Below are positions 26,771-35,199 of a DNA stretch of 64,000 bases, piece after piece. A program made the translations under genes and the position numbers. Below the pieces are notes generated by a model. It worked only from the letters and a program-made list of their open reading frames with translations. It searched no databases and was not told the origin of the DNA. This DNA comes from Sphaerisporangium siamense (GTDB lineage Bacteria; Actinomycetota; Actinomycetes; Streptosporangiales; Streptosporangiaceae), in the NCBI RefSeq assembly GCF_014205275.1, contig NZ_JACHND010000001.1, forward strand, positions 2,232,001-2,296,000. The letters are read 5' to 3'. Each line of letters opens with the position of its first letter. Position 1 is the stretch's first letter.

Positions 26771-27719
26771 GACGGCTCCGCGTCCGCGGGTCCAGCGCCC
26801 ACACGGTCAGGTCCACGGCCAGGGAGACCGCGATGAACAAGGCGCTGACCAGCAGGACCACCGACTGCAGCACCGCGTAGTCGCGCTGGAACGCCGACTC
26901 CACCGACAGCGCGCCGAGACCGGAGAAGCCGAACGTGTACTCCACGATCACGCTGCCTCCCAGGGTGTATCCGACGATGAGGCCGAGCATCGTCAGGCTC
27001 GGCAGCGCGGCGTTGCGCAGCGCGTGCCGGACGACGACCACCCGCCGCGGCGCGCCCTTGCCCTCGGCGGTGCGCGCGTACGCCGACGCCAGCGCCGTGA
27101 TCAGCTCGCCGCGCAGGTACCGCAGCACCAGCGGCGCCGCGACCACCGACAGCGAGACCGCGGGCAGCGCCAGCCCGGCGAGGTTGCCCCCGACGCTCTC
27201 CGACAGCGGGACGAAGCCGCGGGCCGGCAGCCAGTGCAGGGTCACGCTGAAGGCCAGGATGAGCAGGATGCCCGCGACGAACGGAGGGAACGCCATGCCC
27301 GCCGAGGCCAGCGCGCCGATCAGGCGGTCCGCCCAGCCGCCCGGGCGGATCGCGGCGGCGATCGCGGCCGGCGTCGCGACCGCCACCGACAGGGCCACCG
27401 CCAGCACGGTCAGCTCCAGCGTCGGGCCGAGCCGGGCCGCGATCAGGTCGGACACCGGCATGCGGTTGAAGTAGGAGTCGCCGAGGTCGCCGCTCAGCAT
27501 GCCCGAGATCCAGGCGAAGTACTGCGTGACCAGCGGACGGTCGAGCCCGGCCGCGGCGCGCAGCCGGTCGATGGCCGCCTGGTCGAAGCCCTGCGCGGCG
27601 CCCAGCCGCGCGGTCACGGGATCCCCGGGCAGCGCCCGCAGCACCACGAAGATCACCACTGACAGCCCGGCGAGCATGCCGACACTGATCAGCACACGCC
27701 GCACCACGTACCGCACCAC
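26763..27719 (-). CDS. ABC transporter permease (DppB-like)
   Basis: 318 residues from GTG at 27719, chosen because GGAGGTGA stands immediately upstream; the frame is open for another ~35 codons with no better signal. It has the N-terminal DppB pattern (RYVVRRVLISVGMLAGLSVVIFVVLR, LPGDP), GDLGDSYFN, the EAA loop with VVVRHALRNAALP, and about six helices. It forms the transmembrane pathway with the DppC-like protein. Confidence 0.9.
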   Translation of the reverse strand: MVRYVVRRVLISVGMLAGLSVVIFVVLRALPGDPVTARLGAAQGFDQAAIDRLRAAAGLDRPLVTQYFAWISGMLSGDLGDSYFNRMPVSDLIAARLGPTLELTVLAVALSVAVATPAAIAAAIRPGGWADRLIGALASAGMAFPPFVAGILLILAFSVTLHWLPARGFVPLSESVGGNLAGLALPAVSLSVVAAPLVLRYLRGELITALASAYARTAEGKGAPRRVVVVRHALRNAALPSLTMLGLIVGYTLGGSVIVEYTFGFSGLGALSVESAFQRDYAVLQSVVLLVSALFIAVSLAVDLTVWALDPRTRSRRA

Positions 27720-27852
27720 GTCACCTCCGATCGGGTTTCCGTGCTCGTCGAGGGGCTGCCGGGTCCATCGACGGGGCCGAGGAGCACTCGCCGGGAGACT
27801 CGTTCGAGGGATCACCGGGGGCACGGTGGGCCGAGCGAGCTCACCGGGCGGG

Positions 27853-29400
27853 TCATCTGGCGAATCCGGCGTTCTCCAGGTGCGGGTTGCCCGCGCCGTC
27901 CACCCACAGGCCCGTCACCGTCCGCTTGGCAGCGGTCAGCGTGGCGAACTGGAGCGGCACGTAGATGGGCACCTGACGGTTGACGATCTCCTGCATCTGG
28001 TGCCAGATCGCCCGGCGCCCGGTGTCGTCGGCCGTGGCCAGCGCCTTCTCGTAGAGCGCGTCGAACTCGGCGTTGTTCCAGTTGCACTCGCAGCGGCCCT
28101 TGAGCAGGAAAAGGAACTCGTTGGCGGGGTCGGCGGGGAAGGACTGGAAGTTCGGGATGATCATGCCGGGAAACTTCTTGCCCGCCGGGTAGAACTTGGC
28201 GGCCCAGGCGGCGATGTCGGTGTTCTCGATCTTCAGGTTGATGCCGATCTTCTTCAGGCTCGCCTGGAGGATCTGCCCGCTGATGTTCCACTCCGGGTAC
28301 TGCCCGGCGACGCCCCACCACGTCAGCGTGCTGCCCTGCGTGATGCCCGCCTCCGCGAACAGCGCCTTCGCCTTGTCCAGGTCATAGGTGTAGTCGGTGA
28401 GCACGCCGCCGTGGTCCGGGCTGTTGCTCGGCAGCGGGTTGTTGGTGGTCGAGACGATGCCCTGCCCGAAGTAGGCCGCCTTGAGGTTCGCGGTCTGGTC
28501 GATGGCGTACGCGAGCGCCTGGCGCGCCTTCGGGTCGTCGAACGGCGGCGAGGTGGTGTCCACCTCCCAGCTCACGTACTGGCCGATCACCGCCGGCCGC
28601 ACCACGGCCAGCCGCGGGTCGTTCTCGATGGACGAGACCTGGGAGAGCGGGACCGACCACAGCACGTCCAGGTCCCCGGCCCGCAGCGCGGTGACCGCAG
28701 AGGACGAGTCGGCGGCCTTGACGATCTTGATGCCGTCGAGCGGCGGCTTGGCCCCGAAGTAGCCGGGGTTGCGCTCCAGGACCAGGTGGTCGTTGGGGAC
28801 GTACTCCTTGACCCTGAACGGGCCGGTGACGGCCGGGTCCTTGTCCATCGCCGCTAGTGCGCCGGTGTCGACGATCTTCACCATCTGGATCGAGGAGGGG
28901 AACAGCGCGTTCGGCTTCTTCAGCGTGAAGACCACCGCGTCACCGGAGCCGGGCTCGACCTTCGCGATCGGGGCCACGTTGTTCTTGAGCTGGGTCGCGG
29001 TGTCGGGATCCTTGTAGTACTCGATCGTCGAGACGACGTCGGCCGGGGTGAGCGCCTTGCCGTTGGAGAACTTCACGCCGGGCCGCAGCGTGAACGTCCA
29101 GACCTTCTGGGTGGCGTCGGCCTTCCAGCTCAGCGCGAGATCCGGCTCCAGTCGCTCGTTCCTGTCCGCTTTGACCAGCCCGTTCCACATCAGCGGAAAC
29201 AGGGCCTCCTGCCAGGCGTTCTCCTTGGTGACCGGGTTGAGCCCGGTCAGCCCCTGCGCCGCGGCGATCGTCAGCACACCCCCCGCCCGCGGCGTCCCCG
29301 ACGGCGCCCGCGACCCCGCCGTCCCCCCACCCGCCCCACCGCACGCACTCACGCCGGCCAGGCATAAGACCCCCGCGACGACCAGACTCCCTCGCCTCAT
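27853..29400 (-). CDS. Lipoprotein solute-binding protein, family 5 ABC importer
   Basis: 515 residues. The signal peptide ends in a lipobox V-S-A-C with Cys20, so the mature protein is lipid-anchored outside the membrane. Family 5 features: EPDLALSWKADATQKVWTF, LRPGVKFSNGKALTPADVV, and the later NNPLPSNSP region. Family 5 proteins bind di- and oligopeptides, opines, nickel or glycoconjugates; the enzymes encoded downstream suggest an N-acylated acid sugar or related compound here. It is the first gene of the operon, 133 bp ahead of the permeases, which is consistent with higher expression of the binding protein. Confidence 0.9.
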   Translation of the reverse strand: MRRGSLVVAGVLCLAGVSACGGAGGGTAGSRAPSGTPRAGGVLTIAAAQGLTGLNPVTKENAWQEALFPLMWNGLVKADRNERLEPDLALSWKADATQKVWTFTLRPGVKFSNGKALTPADVVSTIEYYKDPDTATQLKNNVAPIAKVEPGSGDAVVFTLKKPNALFPSSIQMVKIVDTGALAAMDKDPAVTGPFRVKEYVPNDHLVLERNPGYFGAKPPLDGIKIVKAADSSSAVTALRAGDLDVLWSVPLSQVSSIENDPRLAVVRPAVIGQYVSWEVDTTSPPFDDPKARQALAYAIDQTANLKAAYFGQGIVSTTNNPLPSNSPDHGGVLTDYTYDLDKAKALFAEAGITQGSTLTWWGVAGQYPEWNISGQILQASLKKIGINLKIENTDIAAWAAKFYPAGKKFPGMIIPNFQSFPADPANEFLFLLKGRCECNWNNAEFDALYEKALATADDTGRRAIWHQMQEIVNRQVPIYVPLQFATLTAAKRTVTGLWVDGAGNPHLENAGFAR

Positions 29401-29447
29401 CCCGAGGCCCCTCCTCCGGTCATGCCGGCCCCCGCCACGGCTATTTT

Positions 29448-29476
29448 CATTGAGTGAAAACCACTCTCACTCAATG
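29448..29476 (-). promoter_or_regulatory. Inverted-repeat operator in the importer operon promoter
   Basis: CATTGAGTG (29448-29456) and CACTCAATG (29468-29476) are perfect inverted copies separated by 11 bp, in an AT-rich patch about 50 bp before the solute-binding protein start. Read on the minus strand, the repeat overlaps promoter-like elements (TTGCAT near 29478, AAAAT near 29445). It is the best candidate for the IclR-family operator of this operon. Confidence 0.55.
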
Positions 29477-29653
29477 CAAACAGCGCACGCCACACCTCGT
29501 CAAGACTCGGGATGACCGCGCACGGGTCGCGGAACCCTGTGCGCGGTTGCTGTCCCGGCACCGGAGACGCGAGCCTGCGCCGTCGTACGAACACCTGCGA
29601 TGGAGGCAGAATCAAGCGCGCAAATTGTCATTCGCCTCTGTCATCATGTCCGC

Positions 29654-30616
29654 GTGAGCACAGCCGATCTCCCCACTTACAAACAGCTCTTGTGGCCCAC
29701 CCTGCAAGCCGTGCGAGCGCTCGGTGGGGCGGCGTCGATAGCTGAAATCGATGCCGAAGTGCATCGTCAGCAGACATTCTCAGAAGAGCAGCAGTCCGTG
29801 GTGCATGGAAACGGGCCGCGAACCGAAATCGAATATCGCATCGCATGGGCGCGTAGCTACCTCAAGGGCATGGGCCTGCTTGCGAACAGCGGCCGGGGCA
29901 CCTGGTCGCTGACTCCGGACGGAAAGGGCGCGGAGGAGGCGGATATCGAACCCCTTCGTCAGGCTTACGATCGCGATCGCCTTCGTCGTTCGGCGCGGTC
30001 GCCAGAGGGGCAGGCGATGCTCGGGGATGGGTTCGGCTTGATGAACGCCTCCGTAGATGGGGCTACCGAGATCGACATGCCTGTGGACATTGAGCATGTG
30101 ACATCGGAGACCTGCGAACCGGATGAGGTCTCCCTCACCCCACCACCTGATCCATCGTGGCAGGACGTCCTTCTCGACGCGCTCACGAAAATGGCCCCGG
30201 ACGCATTCGAACGACTCGCCGGTCGGCTGCTTGAGAGAGCCGGCTATGAGAACGTGGAGGTCACTGGACGAACTGGTGACGGGGGCATCGACGGCTACGG
30301 CACCTCGTGGTACAAGCTGACGAGCCTGCGCGTCTATATCCAATGCAAGCGCTACACGAAACCCGTCGGACCCGAACTGGTCCGCGACTTCCGAGGGGCG
30401 CTGGACGGCAGAGGAGAACGAGGACTCCTGATCACGACGAGTCGCTTCACACAGGCCGCCAGAGAAGAGGCGCAGCGTCCAGGCGCCAGGACGATCGACC
30501 TGATCGACGGGCTTCGTCTTTGTGAACTGCTTCGCGAGTACGAGTTAGGGGTGAGTACCACGATTCGCCAGGTCGAGGACGTGACGGTCGACACCGAATT
30601 CTTTCGCGACATCTAG
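29654..30616 (+). CDS. Mrr-family restriction endonuclease
   Basis: 320 residues from GTG at 29654, chosen because STADLPTYKQLLWPTLQAV is the usual beginning of the family. The N-terminal ~90 residues form the Mrr N-terminal winged helix. The C-terminal catalytic domain shows the PD-(D/E)xK-type motif GDGGIDGYG (about 209-217) and IQCKRY (~228-233), with Q-x-K in place of E-x-K as in Mrr. Mrr proteins cut methylated foreign DNA (type IV restriction). Codon use is less GC-biased than in the flanking operons, which hints at acquisition. It is a stand-alone gene followed by a convergent toxin-antitoxin-like pair. Confidence 0.85.
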   Translation: MSTADLPTYKQLLWPTLQAVRALGGAASIAEIDAEVHRQQTFSEEQQSVVHGNGPRTEIEYRIAWARSYLKGMGLLANSGRGTWSLTPDGKGAEEADIEPLRQAYDRDRLRRSARSPEGQAMLGDGFGLMNASVDGATEIDMPVDIEHVTSETCEPDEVSLTPPPDPSWQDVLLDALTKMAPDAFERLAGRLLERAGYENVEVTGRTGDGGIDGYGTSWYKLTSLRVYIQCKRYTKPVGPELVRDFRGALDGRGERGLLITTSRFTQAAREEAQRPGARTIDLIDGLRLCELLREYELGVSTTIRQVEDVTVDTEFFRDI

Positions 30617-30618
30617 TA

Positions 30619-31068
30619 TCACGGCGAAGCGAACCAGTGCTTGGGCGGGTCGGTTTTCGGGTCGATGACGCGTAGTCGGCTCGCCGGGGTCGGGTCGATT
30701 CCCCGTAAGATGATCAATCGCTGACCGTCCGCCTCTTTCAGCGCCGTCAAGGCTGTCGGGAGTCCCGCGACGACCGTCGCGATCGCGATGCCCATGCCGA
30801 CCAGCCCGGCGTGTTTGTGGGGATACTCGATCCTGTGCAGACCTGAAGCCTTTATGGCCGCGACCTCGCGTGGGCGCTCCATCTGTTTGCCGTCGTTCGT
30901 CAGGATCGCTTGGAATCCCTCGGCCGCGGCGCGTGGGTACAGGCTCTCATCCCGTGTTCCCGACCAGCCCGGAAGATCGAGTAAATGGACGACTTCGTGG
31001 TCTACGATGAGGCTGATGAGCGTCTGACGGAGTGGTTTGAGGACGTTCTCATCCAGCAGCAGCCGCAC
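30619..31068 (-). CDS. DUF5615 PIN-like protein (toxin candidate)
   Basis: 149 residues from GTG at 31068, which lies inside the end of the upstream gene (20-bp overlap). The start reads VRLLLDENV, the conserved acidic motif of DUF5615/Mut7-C-like PIN proteins, followed by a D-E pair in TRDESLYPRAAAEG and AILTNDG, equivalent to the second acidic motif. Such proteins are proposed RNases paired with DUF433 proteins. Convergent with mrr; only 2 bp separate the stops. A toxin role is known of the family only by association. Confidence 0.7.
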   Translation of the reverse strand: MRLLLDENVLKPLRQTLISLIVDHEVVHLLDLPGWSGTRDESLYPRAAAEGFQAILTNDGKQMERPREVAAIKASGLHRIEYPHKHAGLVGMGIAIATVVAGLPTALTALKEADGQRLIILRGIDPTPASRLRVIDPKTDPPKHWFASP

Positions 31069-31702
31069 GGGGCTCCCCGGAAGGCTGGTAACTGTCGACG
31101 TAGTCGGCGAAATCGGCGGCGTCTCTCGCGGCCGAGGCCGTGACGCCGGGGTAATAGTCGGAGACTCGTTCGGCGGGAACGCCGTCACGCAGCAAGGCCG
31201 CGACCTCGTCGTACGGGATCCGCGTCCCCTCGATCACCGGGACTCCGCCGCGGACTGCGGGATCCACGGTCACGTGCTCCCGTGGCTGGAGGAGGTCGGG
31301 GATGTGCCGGCCGTCGCGATAGAAAGGACGCAGCACGTCGACCATCTCGTGAATGACAATGTTCGCCTTGCGGTGCACGAGGTCGGTCGCCTGTTCGGGC
31401 TCCACCAAGTAAATGCTGCCGCCGTCCGCCACCAGCCGATAGGCGGACAGATGCTCACGCTCCCGCAGGCCTTCGCGCAACGCGTCCAGTGCCCGTCTGA
31501 TTCTCTGCAACGAGGCGTCCTGCCGGAGCTTGACGCAGGTCCGGAGCGCGACGACGTCCCTGAACGAATAGAGGATCGGCCGTACATCGGAGAGCTCGGG
31601 CACCAGCACGGCCCCGTGACGCGACGAAGCCTTCCGCCAGTGAGCGAGCTGGCGAAGCGTCGCACCGGACAGCGCCGCGGCGAGCGTTGGACTGTAAGAC
31701 AT
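31049..31702 (-). CDS. DUF433 protein with MerR-like N-terminus (antitoxin candidate)
   Basis: 217 residues; ATG at 31702 with a GGAGGCGGA site. Residues 1-70 resemble a MerR-like DNA-binding start (SGATLRQLAHWRK, YSFRDVVALR). The C-terminal ~75 residues carry the DUF433 pattern VRGGVPVIEGTRIPYDEVAALLRDG then VSDYYPGVT. In many genomes DUF433 proteins precede DUF5615 proteins and are viewed as antitoxins. Upstream position and 20-bp overlap with the candidate toxin support that here. Confidence 0.75.
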   Translation of the reverse strand: MSYSPTLAAALSGATLRQLAHWRKASSRHGAVLVPELSDVRPILYSFRDVVALRTCVKLRQDASLQRIRRALDALREGLREREHLSAYRLVADGGSIYLVEPEQATDLVHRKANIVIHEMVDVLRPFYRDGRHIPDLLQPREHVTVDPAVRGGVPVIEGTRIPYDEVAALLRDGVPAERVSDYYPGVTASAARDAADFADYVDSYQPSGEPRAAAAG

Positions 31703-31943
31703 TCCGCCTCCTTCCCTCCTGCCGGGAGACACGAGCTACCGCGCCATCATCGCAAAGATCTCGACGATGTTCATGGTGTATCTCGCGCCGGTTCGACGAT
31801 CGCGCACATTTCATGGGGGCACACCTAGAAGGACGCAGATGAACCGGTACAAGTGCGCATATTGTTGTGGATCTCGTGATCCGGATCGGGTAATCGGCAG
31901 TGGCTACACCGAAGTTCCGGATCGACGAATTCAGAGAAGCGTT

Positions 31944-32603
31944 TCAGCAGTGGCCGCGCATCAGTTGGGCGAGTTCGTCGGGGGTGAGGGGGGGTTCGGG
32001 GAGGGGGTGGGCGGCGGGGGGGCGCATGGCGTCGAGGAGGAGGGACAGGTGGCGGCGCCATGCCTGGGGGCGGATGATGGCGGTGGCCTCGACGGTGCGG
32101 GCGGTGCCCCAGGTCACGAAGGCGACGTCCTCAAGGGTGAAGTCGGGGCGCAGCGCGCCTGAGTTTCTGGCCCGGTCGATGATGCGTTTCATCAGCGCAT
32201 ACCCGTGGGCGTGGGCCTCGCTCGGCGGGCCTTGGGGGAGGCGGCCGGAGACCAGGTCGTTGTAGCCGCGGTCGGACGCCTGGAGTTCGCAGACACCCTC
32301 CAGGAAGTGGACCAGCCCTTCCCAGGGGTCGTCCATGGCGAGGGCGTGTTCGGCGATGCGCGTCACGGTGGCGGCGCGGTCGGCGAAGACGGCCTCGACC
32401 AGGTCGGCGCGGTCGGGGAAGTGGTTGTACAGGGTGCCGCTGCTCACGCCGGCCGTGCGGGCGATCTCGTCGAGGGAGACGTCGAGGCCCCGGGCGGCGT
32501 ACAGCTCGCGCGCCGCCTTGATCAGCAGGTCGCGGTTGCGCTGGGCGTCCTTCCTCAGCGGCCTGGTGCGAGCTTCCTCCGGCGGCCTGGTGCGAGCGGT
32601 CAT
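31944..32603 (-). CDS. TetR-family transcriptional regulator
   Basis: 219 residues. The N-terminal helix-turn-helix lies at residues ~20-65 (LLIKAARELYAARGLDVSLDEIARTAGVSSGTLYNHFPDRADLVEAVF); the ligand-binding domain is C-terminal. It is divergent from an SDR gene, with two matching inverted repeats between them, the classic layout for a repressor of its neighbour and of itself. The ~240 bp between this gene's stop and the DUF433 start hold nothing I can identify. Confidence 0.9.
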   Translation of the reverse strand: MTARTRPPEEARTRPLRKDAQRNRDLLIKAARELYAARGLDVSLDEIARTAGVSSGTLYNHFPDRADLVEAVFADRAATVTRIAEHALAMDDPWEGLVHFLEGVCELQASDRGYNDLVSGRLPQGPPSEAHAHGYALMKRIIDRARNSGALRPDFTLEDVAFVTWGTARTVEATAIIRPQAWRRHLSLLLDAMRPPAAHPLPEPPLTPDELAQLMRGHC

Positions 32604-32618
32604 GCGCCGATCCTATCG

Positions 32619-32678
32619 AAGTTGACCGTGCTCCCAACTTCTGCGTAGGCTCGATCAAGTTGAGAGTGCAGTCAACTT
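32619..32678. promoter_or_regulatory. Two TetR operator-like inverted repeats
   Basis: Two 22-bp sites of the form AAGTTGA-N8-TCAACTT: the copy at 32657-32678 is perfect and the copy at 32619-32640 has one mismatch (CCAACTT). They are 38 bp apart centre to centre, between the divergent TetR and SDR genes, so both promoters could be covered. Confidence 0.7.
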
Positions 32679-32712
32679 TCCGGTCACCCCTGTCCTAGGA
32701 GCTGATATCCGC

Positions 32713-33435
32713 ATGCCCGGAACACTCGCGATCTTCGGCGCCGGCCCCGTCCTCGGCCTGTCCCTCGCCCGCCGCTTCGGCCGGGAGGGCTTCCGCGTCG
32801 CGCTCGTGGCCCGCACCGAACGCACCCTCGCCCCGCTCGCCGCCGCGCTCGCCGCGGACGGCGTCGAGGCGGCCGGTTTCCGCGCCGACGTCTACGACCA
32901 CGACGCGACGGCGAGCGCCGTCGCGGCCGTCAAGCGCGCGTACGGGCGGATCGACGTCGCGGTGTTCAGCCCGGGCGGCGGCGACATGGGGGAGGGCGTC
33001 GCGGCCACGCTGGACGTGGACGTCGCGAACGTCCGGCTGCTCCTCGACCGCTTCGTGGTCTCGGCGGTGTCCCTCGTCCGGCAGGTCCTGCCGGACATGG
33101 TCGAACGGCGCGAGGGCGCCGTCCTGTTCACCGGCGGGCAGTCCGGCATCCACCCGACGCCGTACCTGGGCAACGTCGGCATGGCCCAGGCCGCGCTGCG
33201 CAACTACGTCCACACGCTCCACGAGTCCCTGGCGGGCACGGGCGTCTACGCGGGCGTGGTGAACATCGGCGCGCTCATCGAGGGCAGCGTGCCGCACCGT
33301 GCCGTCACCGCGTCCGGGCAGCCGCTCGCCTTCGACCCGGAGGTGATCCACCCCGACGTGTTCGCCGACGCCTTCTGGGACCTGTACGCCGGCCGTGACC
33401 GCGCGGAGGCCCTGGTCGGCGCCTTCGGCCGGTAG
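32713..33435 (+). CDS. SDR-family protein, atypical active site
   Basis: 240 residues. The Rossmann motif is FGAGPVLG (8-15), with an RTER NADP-type loop at 34-37. Tyr151 is present but the Lys position of YxxxK is Val155 (Y-L-G-N-V), and the upstream Ser is Ser144. It is therefore an atypical SDR that may not reduce carbonyls by the usual route. It is probably the regulated target of the divergent TetR protein, giving a sensing/detoxification pair for an unknown small molecule. Confidence 0.75.
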   Translation: MPGTLAIFGAGPVLGLSLARRFGREGFRVALVARTERTLAPLAAALAADGVEAAGFRADVYDHDATASAVAAVKRAYGRIDVAVFSPGGGDMGEGVAATLDVDVANVRLLLDRFVVSAVSLVRQVLPDMVERREGAVLFTGGQSGIHPTPYLGNVGMAQAALRNYVHTLHESLAGTGVYAGVVNIGALIEGSVPHRAVTASGQPLAFDPEVIHPDVFADAFWDLYAGRDRAEALVGAFGR

Positions 33436-33460
33436 GCGGGCCGTCCCGGCGGCGCCCGGG

Positions 33461-33946
33461 TCAGGGCTCGAACTCGGTCAGCCAGCGGGTCAGGATCTCT
33501 TCGAGCAGCACCGCCTGGTCGGCGGGGAGGGCGGCGAGGAGGCGGTGCTCGTTGCGCATGTGGGCGGTGAAGGCGGCGTCGATCAGGTCGCGGCCGGCGG
33601 GGGTGAGCGCGACCACGCGGGCGCGGCCGTCGGCGCGGGAGCGGCGGCGGGTGACGAGGCCGGCGCGTTCGAGGCGGTCGAGCCGCTTGGTCATCGCCCC
33701 GGTGGTGACCATGGTGTGCCGGGCCAGCTCGCCCGGCGCGCGTTCGAAGGGCTCCCCGGTGCGGCGCAGCGTGGCGAGGACGTCGAACTCGCCCTCTTCG
33801 AGCCCGTGCCCGCGGTAGACGGTGACGAGCTCGCCGGTCAGGTGCGCGGCGAGGCGGTGCAGGCGGCCGATGACGCCCTGCGGGGTGACGTCCACGTCGG
33901 GACGCTCCCGCCGCCATTCCGCCTGGATTCTGGCCACATGATCCAT
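33461..33946 (-). CDS. MarR-family transcriptional regulator
   Basis: 161 residues from ATG at 33946, with GGAGGT nine bases upstream. The winged helix shows GEFDVLATLRRTG, LARHTMVTTGAMTKRLDRLERAGLVTRRRSRADGRARVVALTPAG (residues ~50-115), the standard MarR recognition helix and wing. It is divergent from an EamA-type exporter, with two palindromes in the 49-bp gap, so it probably represses both genes until a ligand binds. Confidence 0.9.
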   Translation of the reverse strand: MDHVARIQAEWRRERPDVDVTPQGVIGRLHRLAAHLTGELVTVYRGHGLEEGEFDVLATLRRTGEPFERAPGELARHTMVTTGAMTKRLDRLERAGLVTRRRSRADGRARVVALTPAGRDLIDAAFTAHMRNEHRLLAALPADQAVLLEEILTRWLTEFEP

Positions 33947-33964
33947 GTCCGTCACACCTCCCAA

Positions 33965-34007
33965 TATACCTTCCGGGGAAGTTATAGTAGCTTCCATGGA
34001 AGCTACT
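33965..34007. promoter_or_regulatory. Paired MarR operator palindromes, one over a start codon
   Basis: GTAGCTTCCATGGAAGCTAC at 33987-34006 is a perfect 20-bp palindrome (22 bp with the flanking A/T) centred on the ATG of the exporter gene. Next to it, 33965-33986 forms a second, 18/22-matched palindrome built from the same TTCC/GGAA half-sites with TATA ends. A repressor dimer on the first site would block translation-start-proximal transcription directly. Confidence 0.7.
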
Positions 34008-34907
34008 TGGTGGTGGATCATCGTGACCGCGATCGCGCCGGTGGCGTGGGGCGCCAACTACTTCGTCACCCACGAGTACCTGCCCACCGGCCACCCGCTG
34101 TGGGGCGCGGTGCTCCGGGCCCTGCCCGCGGGCCTGCTGCTGCTCGCCGCGGGCCGGCGACTGCCGTCCGGCCCGTGGTGGTGGCGCTCGGCGGTGCTCG
34201 GCGTGCTCAACATGGGCGCGTTCTTCGCCCTGATCTACGTCGCGGCGCAGCTCCTGCCGACCGGCGTGGCCGCCACGATCATGGCGTCCGCGCCGGTGGT
34301 GATGATGCTCATCGCCTGGGCGATGCTGGGCGAACGCCCCACCCTGCCCGCCTGCGCCGGAGCGGCGCTCGGCGTCACCGGGGTGTGCCTGATGCTGCTC
34401 GGCGGGCTCACGGCCGTGAACCCGTGGGGCGTGGCCGCCTCGGTCACGGCCATGCTGCTGTCCTCGCTCGGGTACGTGCTGGCCAAGCGGTGGAGCGACG
34501 GCACCGGCGTGCTCGCGACCACCTCCTGGCAGCTCATCGCCGGGGGGCTCGTGCTCGTGCCGTTCGCCGTCGTCGCCGAGGGCGCGCCGCCCGCGCTGGA
34601 CGGCCCCGCCGCCGCCGGGTTCGCCTACGTCGCGGTCGTCGCCACGGCGGTGGCCTTCGCGGCCTGGTTCACCGGCCTGAAGCACCTGCGCGCCGGGACG
34701 GTCGGGCTGGTGGGCCTGCTCAACCCCGTCACCGGAGTGCTGCTCGGCACGTTCGTGGCCGCCGAGGCCCTCACCGCGCGGCAGGGAGCGGGTCTGGTGC
34801 TCGTCCTGGCGGGCATCCTCCTCGGCCGTCCCAGGGCCCGGCGGCCACGCGTCCCCGCGGAGACCGGCACGGCCCCCGCGCCGTGCGCCCGGAGAGGGAG
34901 GGCTTGA
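33996..34907 (+). CDS. EamA-family (DMT) exporter
   Basis: 303 residues with about ten hydrophobic helices in two EamA repeats (residues ~5-140 and ~150-285), the second ending in a GLVGLLNPVTGVLLGTFVAAE motif typical of drug/metabolite exporters. The ATG at 33996 lies within the operator palindrome; a longer frame upstream exists but would run through both operators. Probably exports the ligand sensed by the divergent MarR protein. The Arg/Pro-rich C-terminal tail is cytosolic. Confidence 0.85.
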   Translation: MEATWWWIIVTAIAPVAWGANYFVTHEYLPTGHPLWGAVLRALPAGLLLLAAGRRLPSGPWWWRSAVLGVLNMGAFFALIYVAAQLLPTGVAATIMASAPVVMMLIAWAMLGERPTLPACAGAALGVTGVCLMLLGGLTAVNPWGVAASVTAMLLSSLGYVLAKRWSDGTGVLATTSWQLIAGGLVLVPFAVVAEGAPPALDGPAAAGFAYVAVVATAVAFAAWFTGLKHLRAGTVGLVGLLNPVTGVLLGTFVAAEALTARQGAGLVLVLAGILLGRPRARRPRVPAETGTAPAPCARRGRA

Positions 34908-34941
34908 ACCTCCCGTAGCGTGAGGTCCTACCGTCGGGTCC

Positions 34942-35199
34942 GTGAGGGCGGACGAGCGCGGCGCGCGGCGATGGAGCATCGGAGAGCTGGCACGGGCCAC
35001 CGGTGTCACCGTCCGCACGCTGCACCACTATGACGAGATCGGGCTGGTGCCCGCGAGCGAGCGCACCGCGTCGGGGCACCGCCGCTACACCGAGGGCGAC
35101 CTGCGCCGCCTGCGCGCCGCCGGGGAAGGCGGCACGCCAAGCGGAACACCTTCGACGACGTCCACGCCGTCGCCGAGCGGCTCATCGCCGACGGCGTGA
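34942..35199 (+). pseudogene. Truncated MerR-family regulator
   Basis: Residues 1-60 are a normal MerR DNA-binding start (WSIGELARATGVTVRTLHHYDEIGLVP, GHRRYTEGDLRRL). Near 35118-35133 the MerR homology stops and the frame runs into DNA that encodes, in another frame, the end of a prolyl oligopeptidase. The remaining ~25 codons are Thr/Ser/Pro nonsense up to a stop at 35199. The effector domain is absent, so this is a remnant, although the DNA-binding domain could still be made. Confidence 0.75.
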
